From NCBI GenBank assembly GCA_900554415.1, contig USGU01000022.1, positions 1 through 28,983 of the forward strand: a stretch of DNA of 28,983 nucleotides, given 5' to 3'. A program made the position numbers and the translations under genes. Origin of the DNA: an uncultured Lachnospiraceae bacterium. GTDB taxonomy: Bacteria > Bacillota > Clostridia > Lachnospirales > Lachnospiraceae. Of this stretch, positions 16,859-26,489 are shown one piece after another. The notes under the pieces were generated by a model that was not told where the DNA came from, made no database searches, and saw nothing but the letters and a program-made list of their open reading frames with translations. Within the stretch, counting starts at the first letter, position 1. The number at the start of each line of letters is the position of its first letter.

Positions 16859-17332
16859 ATGACGATTCAGAGATTTACTGAATTATACAGTACTGTTTAT
16901 GAGGATTTATACCGGTTTGCATTTTGCATGATGCGGCAGTCCCACGATGCGGAGGATGCGGTCAGTGAGGCGGTCGTTCTGGCATATGAGAATATACGAA
17001 GTCTTCGGAAGGAAGAGGCATTTCGTTCATGGATATTTAAGATTACAGCGAATGTATGCAAATGCAAATTAAAGGATAAGAGCCGCCTGGAGGTAGAACT
17101 GACGGAGAATCAGAAGTTGTATGAAGAAGACCGGGAATTACAACTGGATATACATAATGCACTCCTGGAATTGGATGAGGAAGAACGGTGTATTGTGGCG
17201 ATGTCAGCATTGGAAGGATATAACAGCGTGGAGATAGGGACAATGATGAAGCTGAATCCGAATACTGTGCGCTCTAAGCGGAAACGTGCAATTGAGAAGC
17301 TTGGTGCAATTATGAAGAAGCAGGAGGTGTAA
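16859..17332 (+). CDS. ECF-type RNA polymerase sigma factor
   Basis: 157 aa with only regions 2 and 4, as in extracytoplasmic-function sigma factors. Region 2 spans about 9-75 (YRFAFCMMRQSHDAEDAVSEAV, then FRSWIFKITANVCK) and region 4 about 95-150 (LDEEERCIVAMSALEGYNSVEIGTMMKLNPNTVRSKRKRAIEKL). The gene ends 2 bases before a membrane protein whose N-terminus looks like an anti-sigma domain, the usual pairing for regulated ECF factors. Target promoters unknown. Confidence 0.93.
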   Translation: MTIQRFTELYSTVYEDLYRFAFCMMRQSHDAEDAVSEAVVLAYENIRSLRKEEAFRSWIFKITANVCKCKLKDKSRLEVELTENQKLYEEDRELQLDIHNALLELDEEERCIVAMSALEGYNSVEIGTMMKLNPNTVRSKRKRAIEKLGAIMKKQEV

Positions 17333-17334
17333 AC

Positions 17335-19311
17335 ATGGCAGATGTAAATAAGACAGACAAAAATAAGGTGGATGTCAATAGCGCAGGCGAAGAACAGAAA
17401 GCCATAGAGCAGTTTGCAGAACAGATGCAGGAGATTCCGGTGCCGGACAGTCTGCAGCCGGAGCAGATTGAAAAACTTTTAGGAGAGAAATGTCAGCAGA
17501 AGAAAAAGCCATGGTGGAAGAAGAAACGGATATATGGGGGGCTGGCAGCGGCCATTGTGCTGGTTGCGGGACTTGGTATATATAGAATACAGTCTAATGA
17601 GACAAAGCCCGTTATAGTGACTAAGGATATTCAGACGGCAAAGAGTTATGAAGAAATTTACAACTGTATTCAGAAATATCAGAAGGAAGTAATGACTACG
17701 ACAAGCAACGCACGAAGTGCGCTTTTTGGCAGCAAGTCGGATTCCATGGCAATCAATGAATCTGCAACCATGGAGGAATCTATGGCAGACACGGCGTCAA
17801 ATGCAGGCACAAAGAGTGAAACCAATGCGTCAGATACCAATGTGCGTACAGAGGGAGTAGGAGAAGCAGATATTGTAAAGACAGACGGAACTTATCTCTA
17901 TGTGGAGAAGGAGAGTGCCATGGAAATCAGTATTGTGGATGCTTCTACGGATAAGATGAAGGAAGTTTCTACGATTAAGACGGAAAACGGGGCGCAGATA
18001 TCCGAGTTCTACGTAAAAGATAACAAGGTGTTCCTGTTTACAATGAATTCGCTGACAGAGACAGATACAGATGGATATGAGGTTTACAAGGGAACCAGTA
18101 CTTGTGTGGAGACTTATGATATATCCGATAAAACTGCACCAAAGCATATGGGAACGGTTTCGCAGAGTGGATATTATAACACATCGCGTATTGTAGGAGA
18201 TTATATCTATACATTCAGCAAATATGATGTATATTCGGAAAATGGAAGGGATGCCGTTACGGAATATGTTCCGGTTGTATGTGGTGACACATTGAAAAGT
18301 GATTGTATTTATATGCCGGATGTTCCGTCTTTTCAATATGTAGTGGTCACTTCCATGAATGTAAATGCACCGGAAAACATTGTGGACCAGAAAGCGGTAC
18401 TCATGGATTTTGGCGAACTGTATGTGAGCAGTGAGAATATTTATATTTATGAGACGGTAAGCAATATTGCATTACTGCGGGAAGATGGAATGTGGCAGCA
18501 GGGAGATTCTAGCCAGACGGAAATCCGCAAACTGTCTTATAAAGATGGAAAGATTACCGGAGAAGCAAAAGGTGTGATAGAAGGTTATATTCATGACTCT
18601 TTCTGTATTGATGAATACGAAGGAAATCTCCGTATTGTCACAACAATCAATGGAGCAAATGCTACTACAAATTCTGTGTTTGTACTGGATGAGAATCTGG
18701 ATCAGATTGGTGAAATCAACGGAATTGCTCAGGATGAAAGAGTGTATTCTGCAAGATTTTTTGGAGAGACAGGATATTTTGTAACTTACCGTGAGACAGA
18801 CCCGTTGTTTTCCGTAGATTTCTCTGACCCGACGAATCCAAAGATTATCGGAAAACTTAAAATTCCGGGATTTTCTGAGTATCTGCATTTCTACGGGGAG
18901 AATCAGCTTGTAGGAATCGGTATGGATACGGATGAGGAGCTGGGAATTACGAACGGAGTGAAGATTTCCATGTTTGATATCTCGGACCCGTCGGATGTCA
19001 AAGAAGTGCATACTTATACGATTGAGGATATGTACAGTACAGATTTATTCTGGGATTACAAGGCAGTTCTTGTGGATGATGAGAAAAATATGATTGGTTT
19101 CTCCTGCTATGGTAATAAGGAAATGTACTACATTTTCAGTTATGATGAAAATGGTGGATTTGAAGTGAAGATGGAGGAAGAAGTACCGGGTGATTCCTAT
19201 ATGAGCACACGAGGTGTTTATATCGACGACCGCTTCTATGTAGTAAAAGGAAAGACCATTGAAAGTTACCGCATGGGAAGCTTTGAGAAAATAGATGATA
19301 TTATACTATGA
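17335..19311 (+). CDS. Membrane-anchored beta-propeller protein, probable anti-sigma factor
   Basis: 658 aa. A cytoplasmic segment (1-64) with IPVPDSLQPEQIEKLLGEK resembles the short N-terminal domain of clostridial anti-sigma proteins; one helix follows (about 66-83, flanked by KKPWWKKKR), then a large outside part. From about 165 it has TNVRTEGVGEADIVKTDGTYLYV, the entry signature of the secreted beta-propeller family PF09826, and repeated strand patterns with DISD and SDPSD turns up to the end. AGGAGGTG lies just before ATG 17335. Inference: the propeller senses an envelope or extracellular signal and the inside domain holds the sigma factor. The linker (about 115-165) is rich in Ser, Thr, Ala and Asn. 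Confidence 0.85.
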   Translation: MADVNKTDKNKVDVNSAGEEQKAIEQFAEQMQEIPVPDSLQPEQIEKLLGEKCQQKKKPWWKKKRIYGGLAAAIVLVAGLGIYRIQSNETKPVIVTKDIQTAKSYEEIYNCIQKYQKEVMTTTSNARSALFGSKSDSMAINESATMEESMADTASNAGTKSETNASDTNVRTEGVGEADIVKTDGTYLYVEKESAMEISIVDASTDKMKEVSTIKTENGAQISEFYVKDNKVFLFTMNSLTETDTDGYEVYKGTSTCVETYDISDKTAPKHMGTVSQSGYYNTSRIVGDYIYTFSKYDVYSENGRDAVTEYVPVVCGDTLKSDCIYMPDVPSFQYVVVTSMNVNAPENIVDQKAVLMDFGELYVSSENIYIYETVSNIALLREDGMWQQGDSSQTEIRKLSYKDGKITGEAKGVIEGYIHDSFCIDEYEGNLRIVTTINGANATTNSVFVLDENLDQIGEINGIAQDERVYSARFFGETGYFVTYRETDPLFSVDFSDPTNPKIIGKLKIPGFSEYLHFYGENQLVGIGMDTDEELGITNGVKISMFDISDPSDVKEVHTYTIEDMYSTDLFWDYKAVLVDDEKNMIGFSCYGNKEMYYIFSYDENGGFEVKMEEEVPGDSYMSTRGVYIDDRFYVVKGKTIESYRMGSFEKIDDIIL

Positions 19312-19316
19312 TGCCA

Positions 19317-19463
19317 GGGTCAAAAGGTCTAAATCCACATGAACTTGTTTATAAGTGGATTTAGACCTTGGCTCCCCGATATGAGCCTAAAAGTGGGATG
19401 ATAATCCCATGATATGCGAATATTGGGGCGGATTGTGGGAGTGCAAAGCACAGAACAATCCGC
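19317..19463. repeat. Intergenic palindromic repeat, copy B
   Basis: Between two converging genes. GGGTCAAAAGG (19317-19327) leads into a 15-bp perfect inverted repeat (arms 19324-19338 and 19355-19369), then GGCTCCCC, a small TGGGAT/ATCCCA hairpin (19394-19409), and a palindrome with perfect 9-bp outer arms GCGGATTGT/ACAATCCGC (19428-19436, 19455-19463) and inner GTGC/GCAC. It shares the motifs of copy A at 8615-8735, but with an extra hairpin inserted between GGGTCAAAAG and GCTCCC, and with the end palindrome in the other orientation. Confidence 0.7.
19321..19369 (-). terminator. Hairpin likely ending the metallophosphoesterase transcript
   Basis: The 15-bp stem is followed by TTTTG on the minus strand, but by GGCTCCCC on the plus strand, so it can serve as a weak terminator for the minus-strand gene; it may also stop plus-strand read-through. 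Confidence 0.5.
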
Positions 19464-19481
19464 AGGCATCACAGTTATGGA

Positions 19482-20681
19482 TTATGGCTCGAAGGTTACA
19501 TGAATCGGACAAATCTCAGCTTTGGTTCCTACCCGCATATTCGGACCAAAGATGCCCACACCGGAAGTGACGATGTTGTGCATGTTGCCTTTTTGTAGAT
19601 AACCGCAGGAGTTTTCCCACATGAGACTGACAGTAAGATTTCCGGGAAACATCTGTCCATCATGAGTGTGACCGCATAAATCCAAGTCTACACCGGCAGC
19701 AGAAAGCTCGGACAATTCTTTTGGCTGATGGTCAATGACAAGGATTGGTTTCCTTTTATCCATATTTGCCGTGATTTCTGCAGGCGTTTTGCGGGAGTCG
19801 ATATCCTTTCCAGGACGGGAAGCGTCTGCTCTTCCAAAGAGATAAAAGCTGTTGTCAATCAGTATACCCTCATCATGTAACAGCCTGATATTTGCTTTTT
19901 CTAGAAATTCATCCATTCTTGGGTCGCTTGCTTTTTCCTGATTCTTCGTATCGAAAGTGAAACCGGCAAGGATTTTCTCCTCAATGTCGTGATTGCCATA
20001 GCAGGCATATACACCATATTTGCTCTGGATTCCACGAAGAATAGATTCCAGCTTTTCGGGGTCTTTTAGGGATTCGTATTCATTATCAAAAATATCTCCT
20101 GCAATTACAACCAAATCCGGATTCTGGGCATTGATTTTCTGTACCATATTGGAAATATGGTCTTTTCCGACGTTATATCCCATATGCAGGTCAGCCACCA
20201 GAACCACATTGAGAGAAGAAAGTGTTCCGGCAGATTTGTGCACCGTGACATTATATGGTGTGGTGCGGATGATACGTGCATTTACCACTCCCCATGTACT
20301 AAGGGTAATGATAATTACAGCGCAGATTCCTCCAGCTATGGCGAAAAATGTCCGGGTGTGCAGAATCGGATTCTGACGGATTCTCGGATTGATATTCAGA
20401 AGAATACGCAGTAAATCGGCAGTCAGGACCGTAAGGGACGTATAGAGCAGAACCCCAAGCCAGTAGTTGCCGATTATCTTGCAAATCCGTTTCAGTTCGC
20501 CTTCCGGAAGAAGAAATCCGGTCAGCAGAGAGGTGGCAAGGAGAATGTAAAGGATGATAAATCCAATCCTTACCACAGGATATTCACATATATGATGACA
20601 GGCTCCCATCCAGCTCATCATGCGTAACAGGAGGTAAATGTTAAGAACGATATAAATGGGTGACAGATAAAGTGCTAACAT
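19482..20681 (-). CDS. Membrane-anchored metallophosphoesterase (YkuE/YaeI-like)
   Basis: About 399 aa from ATG 20681. Four hydrophobic helices in the first 135 residues are followed by a calcineurin-like phosphoesterase domain with all metal motifs: ADLHMG (about 163-168), GDIFD (195-199), GNHD (229-232), VIDHQP, and CGHTHDGQ. A related soluble form (YkuE/YaeI type) acts at the membrane on phospho-lipid or similar substrates; the true substrate is unknown. The frame also has ATG 20705, but no ribosome site precedes it, while GAGGG precedes ATG 20681. The gene is alone, divergent from the SNF2 gene. Confidence 0.9.
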   Translation of the reverse strand: MLALYLSPIYIVLNIYLLLRMMSWMGACHHICEYPVVRIGFIILYILLATSLLTGFLLPEGELKRICKIIGNYWLGVLLYTSLTVLTADLLRILLNINPRIRQNPILHTRTFFAIAGGICAVIIITLSTWGVVNARIIRTTPYNVTVHKSAGTLSSLNVVLVADLHMGYNVGKDHISNMVQKINAQNPDLVVIAGDIFDNEYESLKDPEKLESILRGIQSKYGVYACYGNHDIEEKILAGFTFDTKNQEKASDPRMDEFLEKANIRLLHDEGILIDNSFYLFGRADASRPGKDIDSRKTPAEITANMDKRKPILVIDHQPKELSELSAAGVDLDLCGHTHDGQMFPGNLTVSLMWENSCGYLQKGNMHNIVTSGVGIFGPNMRVGTKAEICPIHVTFEP

Positions 20682-20757
20682 AGCTTGTAATTCCCTCGCC
20701 TTCATTTGGATTTTTTGAAGAATAAATGGAATCTGTAATAAACAGGGATTTTCCTAA

Positions 20758-20786
20758 AGTATAAACTTGATAATTGGAAAAATCAA
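20758..20786 (-). promoter_or_regulatory. Promoter of the metallophosphoesterase
   Basis: On the minus strand TTGATT (20786-20781), a 17-base spacer and TATACT (20763-20758). Confidence 0.6.
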
Positions 20787-20853
20787 TAGATGGAAAATCA
20801 GAATTGCCATAAAGAAAAGGATATCTTAACTGGTATCTGAGAACACATTATAG

Positions 20854-20859
20854 TATAAT
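20854..20859 (+). promoter_or_regulatory. -10 box of the SNF2 helicase operon
   Basis: A perfect TATAAT about 75 bases before ATG 20933, in AT-rich DNA. No good -35 box at the right distance, so strength is uncertain. Confidence 0.4.
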
Positions 20860-20932
20860 AATAAAGTTAAAGATATATGATGTTTGTCAGGGTTTTAGCA
20901 TGTATATTTAAAAGAAAATCGGGAGAGAAAAT

Positions 20933-23900
20933 ATGAACTGGAAGCGAAGGTTTCAGGCACTGGTGCTGGAAAGAGGGAAGAGATATTATAAAGAAAACCG
21001 GGTACAGAATTTCCGGTATGAGGATGAGGAATATCGTGCACGTGTCATAGGCGATGCGTCTTATAATGTAGAGATAAAAATACGAAACGATGATCTTGTT
21101 TTTGCAAGATGTTCTTGTCCATATGCAGCTAAGGGAAATTATTGTAAACACATGGCGGCACTTATGTATGCAATAGATGAGAACGGAGAAGAAGTGGAAC
21201 GGAAAGCCTTAGAGTGGAATGCGGTAAAGATAAAACCATTTCAAGCATCAGAAAATGAGTATCAGTATTTTGATTTGAACAGGATATTTGGCGGTAGTGA
21301 GTTCCCGGAGAGACAGTATAAAGAAGCAATGCAGCTTGTGAAGCAGGAGAAAATTGTGCTTGAAAGTGTGGAGACTGGCTATCATCGGTTTATTGGTGGA
21401 ACAGAATTATGCACAAGAGCAACGGGATATCTGAAAGAACGGAATCAGAAAAGGCTGATGTCTGTTATTTTTGGCCGTGAGAAAGTGATACAGTCAAACT
21501 GTGGTGCATTAGGATGTTATGGAGGTTTTAATAGTAATATATGTGTACACCTTCTTGCCTTTTTTATCCTGATAGACGAACATTTGAAAAAATACAATCC
21601 GGGGGATTCTACAGATATAGAGGGAACACGTTTGCTGAATCATTTTCGGACGCAGCATGCAAAAACAGTGATAGAAGAGCAAATGGAACAGATAATGGAT
21701 TTCCAGATAACCCCGGTGCTGGAGAGGGAGTATGATGGATTATATCTGTCTTTCAAGTATGGTGTCGAGAAAATGTATGTTTTGAAACATATCGGAGATT
21801 TTCTGGAACAATATGAGAACCGGCAGGTGATGCCACTTGGAACGAAGACAGAAGTTGACTTTGCAAAGCACCGCATCAGTGAGAACTCCAAAGATATTTA
21901 TGCATATATAGAGCGCATTATGAGGGAGGAAAAGAAACGGATAGAATACAATCGTGCGACACTGCATTTTTATTATGAACCAAATGTAATAAAAAACCGT
22001 ATTCCATTATATGGTGAACGGCTGGATCAGTTTTATGATTTATATGAAGGACAGAGTATTGATTTTACAGATAAAAGCGGCAGGAAGACGGTAAAATCTA
22101 CGATAGAACTGAAAGAAGGAAAGCCAAATATACATTTGCGGATTGAAAAAGATGTGGATGAGGAACAGGTCTTTCATGGAATCAGGGTAGAGGGAAAGAT
22201 ACCGGATTTTATTATGGGAGATACATACCGGTACTATTTCAAAAAGAATGTATTTTGCAGAATTAATAAAGAGACTTTACAGGAAATCCAGCCACTTATG
22301 GAGATGAGTGAAGGTGGACAGATTTCATTTTCGGTGGGAAGAAAGAATCTGTCGGAATTTTATCATCAGATGCTGCCGGTTTTAAAGCAGAATCTGACTG
22401 TAGAGGAGAAGGAAAAAGAAGAAATCAGGGAATATATTCCACCGGAACCGGTATTTCTATTTTATCTGGATGCGGAAGACGACAGGATTATCTGCAGACC
22501 GAAGGCCAGATACGGAGAGGAAGAGGTGTCTCTGATGGAGCATTATAAAGAAAATCCGGTTTTTCAGCTTTTCCGGAATCTGAGCAGTGAAAGCGAGATT
22601 TTGTTTTACCTGCGTCAGTATTTTCATGAAATGGATGTTGAGAAAGAAATGCTTCTGTCAGAGGAGTCGGACGAGGAAGTCCTGCGCTTTCTGGATACGG
22701 GCATGGAACGGCTGATGGCATTGGGAGAGGTACAGGTTACAGATAAATTCCGTAATATTAACGTGCGTAAGATACCAAAGATGAGGATAGGCGTGTCGAT
22801 AGAAAGTGATATCATGAATCTTTCTCTTTCCAGTGATGACCTGGGGCTGGATGAACTGCTGGAAATTTTACAGAGCTATCAACGTAAGAAAAAGTACTAT
22901 CGTTTAAAAAATGGCAGCTTCGTTTCGGTTAATGAAGAGGACATGGATATGCTGGCCCAGATGATGGAGACTTTGCAGGTAACACCAAAAGAATTTGTGA
23001 AAGGGAATATGCAGATTCCGGTTTATCGTGCCCTGTATCTCAATAAGATGCTGGAACAAGGTGAAAATGTTTATATAAACAGAGACAGCCATTTCAAGAA
23101 GCTGATTAAGGAATTTAAGACCATAGAAGATTCTGATTTTGAAGTTCCTGAAAGTCTTTCGCATGTGATGAGAAACTACCAGATGGAAGGCTTCAAGTGG
23201 ATGAAAACATTGGAACAATATCAGTTTGGTGGAATTCTGGCAGATGACATGGGACTGGGAAAAACGTTACAGATGATTTCCGTGCTGTCAGCTGCAAAAC
23301 AAAGCGGAAGTGGTGGTACTTCGCTTGTTGTTTCACCGGCATCTCTGGTATTTAACTGGGGAGAAGAATTTGAAAAGTTTGCCCCGGAACTGAAAGTGAC
23401 TTTAGTGACCGGAACACAAAAAGAGCGTGCAGAATTGATTCAGGATTATCAAAATTCAGATGTGTTAGTAACATCATATGATTTACTGAAACGAGATATT
23501 GTAGAATATGAGGATAAGGAATTTCGTTATCAGGTGCTGGATGAGGCACAATATATCAAAAATCATAGTACAGCAGCCGCAAAATCAGTGAAAATCATTA
23601 AAAGTAAATATAGATATGCCCTGACTGGTACACCGATTGAAAATCGTCTGAGTGAATTGTGGAGTATCTTTGATTATCTCATGCCAGGCTTTTTATACAG
23701 TTATGACCGATTCCGGAAGGAGATAGAGACTCCAATCGTGAAACACAAAGAGGAACAAGTCTCTCAAAGACTGAAAAAGATGGTATCTCCGTTTATTTTA
23801 CGTAGATTGAAAGAAGATGTACTGAAAGATTTGCCGGATAAAATGGAAGAAGTCCGATATGCAAAGATGGAAGAAGAACAGATGCATCTTTATGATGGAC

Positions 23901-24559
23901 AAGTTGTTCATATGAAGGAACTGGTTGCAAGTCAAAGTGCGGACGATTTTCAGAAAAATAAACTACAGATTCTGGCAGAACTGACGAAAATACGTCAAAT
24001 CTGCTGTGACCCGGGGTTATTGTTTGAAAACTATAAGGGAAATTCTGCCAAGCGTTCATTATGTATGGAATTGATTGAAAGTGCCATAGAAGGAGAACAT
24101 AAAATCCTGCTGTTTTCCCAGTTTACGACCATGTTGGAATTACTGGAAAAGGATTTAAAAAATGCAGGAATTTCTTATTTTAAAATCACGGGTGCTACTC
24201 CAAAAGAAAAGCGGGTGGAAATGGTGAATGAATTTAATCAGGACCAGACACCGGTCTTTCTGATTTCGCTGAAAGCGGGTGGAACGGGACTGAATCTGAC
24301 AGGAGCCGACGTGGTGATTCATTATGACCCGTGGTGGAATCTGGCGGTACAGAATCAGGCGACAGACCGTGCACATCGAATCGGACAGACGAAGATTGTG
24401 TCGGTGTATAAGCTTATCGTGAAAGGAACCATAGAAGAAAAGATTCTGAAAATGCAGGAGAACAAAAATAATCTTGCAGATGAGATTTTAAGTGGTGAAA
24501 CGGGTGGAATTACACAGATGAGCAAAGATGAATTACTGGAATTATTTGGAGGAAAATAG
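20933..24559 (+). CDS. SNF2-family helicase/ATPase with N-terminal SWIM zinc finger
   Basis: 1208 aa. A SWIM zinc finger near the start has Cys60, Cys62, Cys71 and His73 (CxC-x8-CxH). A long middle part (about 100-730) matches the bacterial SNF2-associated type in layout. The motor follows: GGILADDMGLGKT with Lys777 (Walker A), SPASLVFNW (motif Ia), LDEAQYIKN with DEAQ at 870-873 (motif II), ALTGTPIENRLSELWS (motif III), then helicase lobe 2 with LLFSQFTTML, SLKAGGTGLNL and DRAHRIGQ. Such proteins move along double-stranded DNA or remodel protein-DNA complexes; the cellular role in Bacillota is mostly unknown. GGGAGAG precedes ATG 20933. An ABC exporter gene starts 4 bases after the stop, so both share a transcript. 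I see no nuclease or methylase neighbour that would mark a defence island. Confidence 0.95.
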   Translation: MNWKRRFQALVLERGKRYYKENRVQNFRYEDEEYRARVIGDASYNVEIKIRNDDLVFARCSCPYAAKGNYCKHMAALMYAIDENGEEVERKALEWNAVKIKPFQASENEYQYFDLNRIFGGSEFPERQYKEAMQLVKQEKIVLESVETGYHRFIGGTELCTRATGYLKERNQKRLMSVIFGREKVIQSNCGALGCYGGFNSNICVHLLAFFILIDEHLKKYNPGDSTDIEGTRLLNHFRTQHAKTVIEEQMEQIMDFQITPVLEREYDGLYLSFKYGVEKMYVLKHIGDFLEQYENRQVMPLGTKTEVDFAKHRISENSKDIYAYIERIMREEKKRIEYNRATLHFYYEPNVIKNRIPLYGERLDQFYDLYEGQSIDFTDKSGRKTVKSTIELKEGKPNIHLRIEKDVDEEQVFHGIRVEGKIPDFIMGDTYRYYFKKNVFCRINKETLQEIQPLMEMSEGGQISFSVGRKNLSEFYHQMLPVLKQNLTVEEKEKEEIREYIPPEPVFLFYLDAEDDRIICRPKARYGEEEVSLMEHYKENPVFQLFRNLSSESEILFYLRQYFHEMDVEKEMLLSEESDEEVLRFLDTGMERLMALGEVQVTDKFRNINVRKIPKMRIGVSIESDIMNLSLSSDDLGLDELLEILQSYQRKKKYYRLKNGSFVSVNEEDMDMLAQMMETLQVTPKEFVKGNMQIPVYRALYLNKMLEQGENVYINRDSHFKKLIKEFKTIEDSDFEVPESLSHVMRNYQMEGFKWMKTLEQYQFGGILADDMGLGKTLQMISVLSAAKQSGSGGTSLVVSPASLVFNWGEEFEKFAPELKVTLVTGTQKERAELIQDYQNSDVLVTSYDLLKRDIVEYEDKEFRYQVLDEAQYIKNHSTAAAKSVKIIKSKYRYALTGTPIENRLSELWSIFDYLMPGFLYSYDRFRKEIETPIVKHKEEQVSQRLKKMVSPFILRRLKEDVLKDLPDKMEEVRYAKMEEEQMHLYDGQVVHMKELVASQSADDFQKNKLQILAELTKIRQICCDPGLLFENYKGNSAKRSLCMELIESAIEGEHKILLFSQFTTMLELLEKDLKNAGISYFKITGATPKEKRVEMVNEFNQDQTPVFLISLKAGGTGLNLTGADVVIHYDPWWNLAVQNQATDRAHRIGQTKIVSVYKLIVKGTIEEKILKMQENKNNLADEILSGETGGITQMSKDELLELFGGK

Positions 24560-24563
24560 AATT

Positions 24564-26288
24564 ATGCATACACTTAAGAAATTTATTCAATATTATGCGC
24601 CTTACAAGGCGGTATTTTTTCTGGATTTAATCTGCGCGGCAATTATCAGTCTGGTAGACCTTGCGTTTCCACAGATTTTAAGAACCCTGACAAAGACTTT
24701 GTTTACAGAAGATGCTTCACGGATTATGAGTGCCCTGCTGCCAATCGGAATTGGGCTTTTTCTCATGTATATCGTACAGTCTTTCTGCAAATATTATGTC
24801 AGCTATCAGGGACATATGATGGGGGCTCGTATGGAGCGGGATATGCGCCAACAGTTATTTGAACATTATGAGAAGCTTTCCTTTTCTTATTATGACCAGA
24901 ATAATTCCGGTCAGATGATGAGTAAGCTGGTGTCAGATTTGTTCGATATCTCCGAATTTGCACACCACGGACCGGAGAACCTGTTTATTTCCGTGATTAA
25001 AATCGTAGGTTCCTTTACTTTTTTGTTTATGATCAACTGGAGACTTGCCATTCCACTTCTTGTGATGGTGGTATTTATGCTGTTCTTTTCCTATGGACAG
25101 AACCGGCAGATGCAGGCAACCTTTATGGATAACCGGAAAAAGATTGGGGATGTCAATTCCAGTCTGCAGGATACCCTGTCCGGCATCCGTGTGGTACAGT
25201 CCTTTGCAAATGAAGAAATCGAGCGGGAAAAGTTCATGGAGAGCAATGAGAACTTTCTGATTTCCAAGAATGCCAATTATCACTGCATGGGAAGCTTTAT
25301 GAGCGGTAACCTGTTCTTTCAGGGCATGATGTATCTGATTACGCTGGTATTTGGCGGCTGGCTGATCGCACACGGGAAAATGGATGTGGCAGACCTTGCC
25401 ATGTATGCGCTTTATATCGGCATTTTCATCAGCCCGATTCAGATTCTGGTAGAGCTTACGGAAATGATGCAGAAAGGACTTTCCGGTTTCCGCCGTTTCT
25501 TAGATGTAGTGGAGACAGAGCCGGAGATTGTAAACGCATCCGACGCAGAACCACTTCAGAATGTGAAGGGAGAAGTGGAATACAAGCATGTTTCCTTCCA
25601 TTACAGTGATGATGACACACTGGTTTTGGATAATGTTTCATTTAAAATTCCGGCAGGAAAATCCATCGCACTGGTAGGACCTTCCGGAAGCGGAAAGACC
25701 ACGATTTGTTCCCTGCTTCCACGTTTCTATGATGTGACAGGTGGAACGATTACCATTGACGGAAAAGATGTACGGAAGCTGACGCTGGAAACCCTGCGCG
25801 GTCAGATTGGACTTGTACAGCAGGACGTGTATTTATTCTGCGGTACGATTAAGGAAAATATTGCATATGGAAAGCCTGGGGCAACTATGGATGAAATCAT
25901 AGATGCGGCAAAGAAGGCAAATATTCATGAATTTATCATGTCGCTTCCGGATGGATATGACAGCTATGTAGGAGAAAGAGGAACCCGTTTGTCCGGTGGA
26001 CAGAAGCAGCGGATTTCCATTGCAAGAGTATTTCTGAAGAATCCGCCAATCCTGATTCTGGATGAGGCGACCAGTGCATTGGATAACGAGAGCGAACGCT
26101 GGATTCAGCAGAGTCTGGAGGAACTGGCGAAGAATCGTACCACCATTACCATTGCACATAGATTATCTACGATTCGTAATGCGGATGAGATTCTGGTGGT
26201 TGCAAACAGCGGAATTGCAGAGCGGGGAAATCATGAAGAACTGCTTGAAAAAGGCGGCATTTACGCCCACTATTATGAGATGTCATAA
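24564..26288 (+). CDS. ABC exporter, fused membrane and ATPase domains (half-transporter)
   Basis: 574 aa from ATG 24564, with GGAGG 10 bases upstream inside the SNF2 gene; an earlier in-frame start within SNF2 has no ribosome site. Six helices (about 10-310) form an ABC type-I exporter membrane domain. The ATPase has Walker A GPSGSGKTT (372-380, Lys378), Q loop LVQQDVYLF, signature LSGGQ (476-480), Walker B ILILDEATSALD (Asp500, Glu501) and H loop TIAHR. It must dimerise; no partner half-transporter is next to it, so a homodimer is likely. Family members export lipids, peptides or drugs. A terminator follows. Confidence 0.95.
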   Translation: MHTLKKFIQYYAPYKAVFFLDLICAAIISLVDLAFPQILRTLTKTLFTEDASRIMSALLPIGIGLFLMYIVQSFCKYYVSYQGHMMGARMERDMRQQLFEHYEKLSFSYYDQNNSGQMMSKLVSDLFDISEFAHHGPENLFISVIKIVGSFTFLFMINWRLAIPLLVMVVFMLFFSYGQNRQMQATFMDNRKKIGDVNSSLQDTLSGIRVVQSFANEEIEREKFMESNENFLISKNANYHCMGSFMSGNLFFQGMMYLITLVFGGWLIAHGKMDVADLAMYALYIGIFISPIQILVELTEMMQKGLSGFRRFLDVVETEPEIVNASDAEPLQNVKGEVEYKHVSFHYSDDDTLVLDNVSFKIPAGKSIALVGPSGSGKTTICSLLPRFYDVTGGTITIDGKDVRKLTLETLRGQIGLVQQDVYLFCGTIKENIAYGKPGATMDEIIDAAKKANIHEFIMSLPDGYDSYVGERGTRLSGGQKQRISIARVFLKNPPILILDEATSALDNESERWIQQSLEELAKNRTTITIAHRLSTIRNADEILVVANSGIAERGNHEELLEKGGIYAHYYEMS

Positions 26289-26416
26289 TAACCGAACGTA
26301 CTATGCAAGAGATATATCTGATCTGATTTTTGATACAAAAGAACTGTTACAAGATCTTTCCGTAAACTATCAAAAGGGACTGGGGCTATGTTGCATTGAT
26401 TACCGGAAAATAGAAA

Positions 26417-26475
26417 ACGGATGGTGTAGCAAGGAAAGGCTTTCTTGTCTTTTACATCATCCGTCTTTTTATTTT
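26417..26475. terminator. Bidirectional terminator between the ABC exporter and the CaCA exchanger
   Basis: Stem ACGGATG/CATCCGT (26417-26423 and 26458-26464), extended inward by TGTA/TACA with a bulge. T-rich tracts follow on the plus strand (TCTTTTTATTTT) and on the minus strand (TTTTCTATTTT), as expected between converging genes. The rest of 26289-26416 shows no gene. Confidence 0.8.
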
Positions 26476-26489
26476 GAAATTATTTCCGA

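Noticed and set aside
20933..26288. SNF2 helicase as part of an anti-phage system
   Set aside because: No nuclease, methylase, DUF1998 or other known defence partner beside it; the neighbour is an ordinary ABC exporter.
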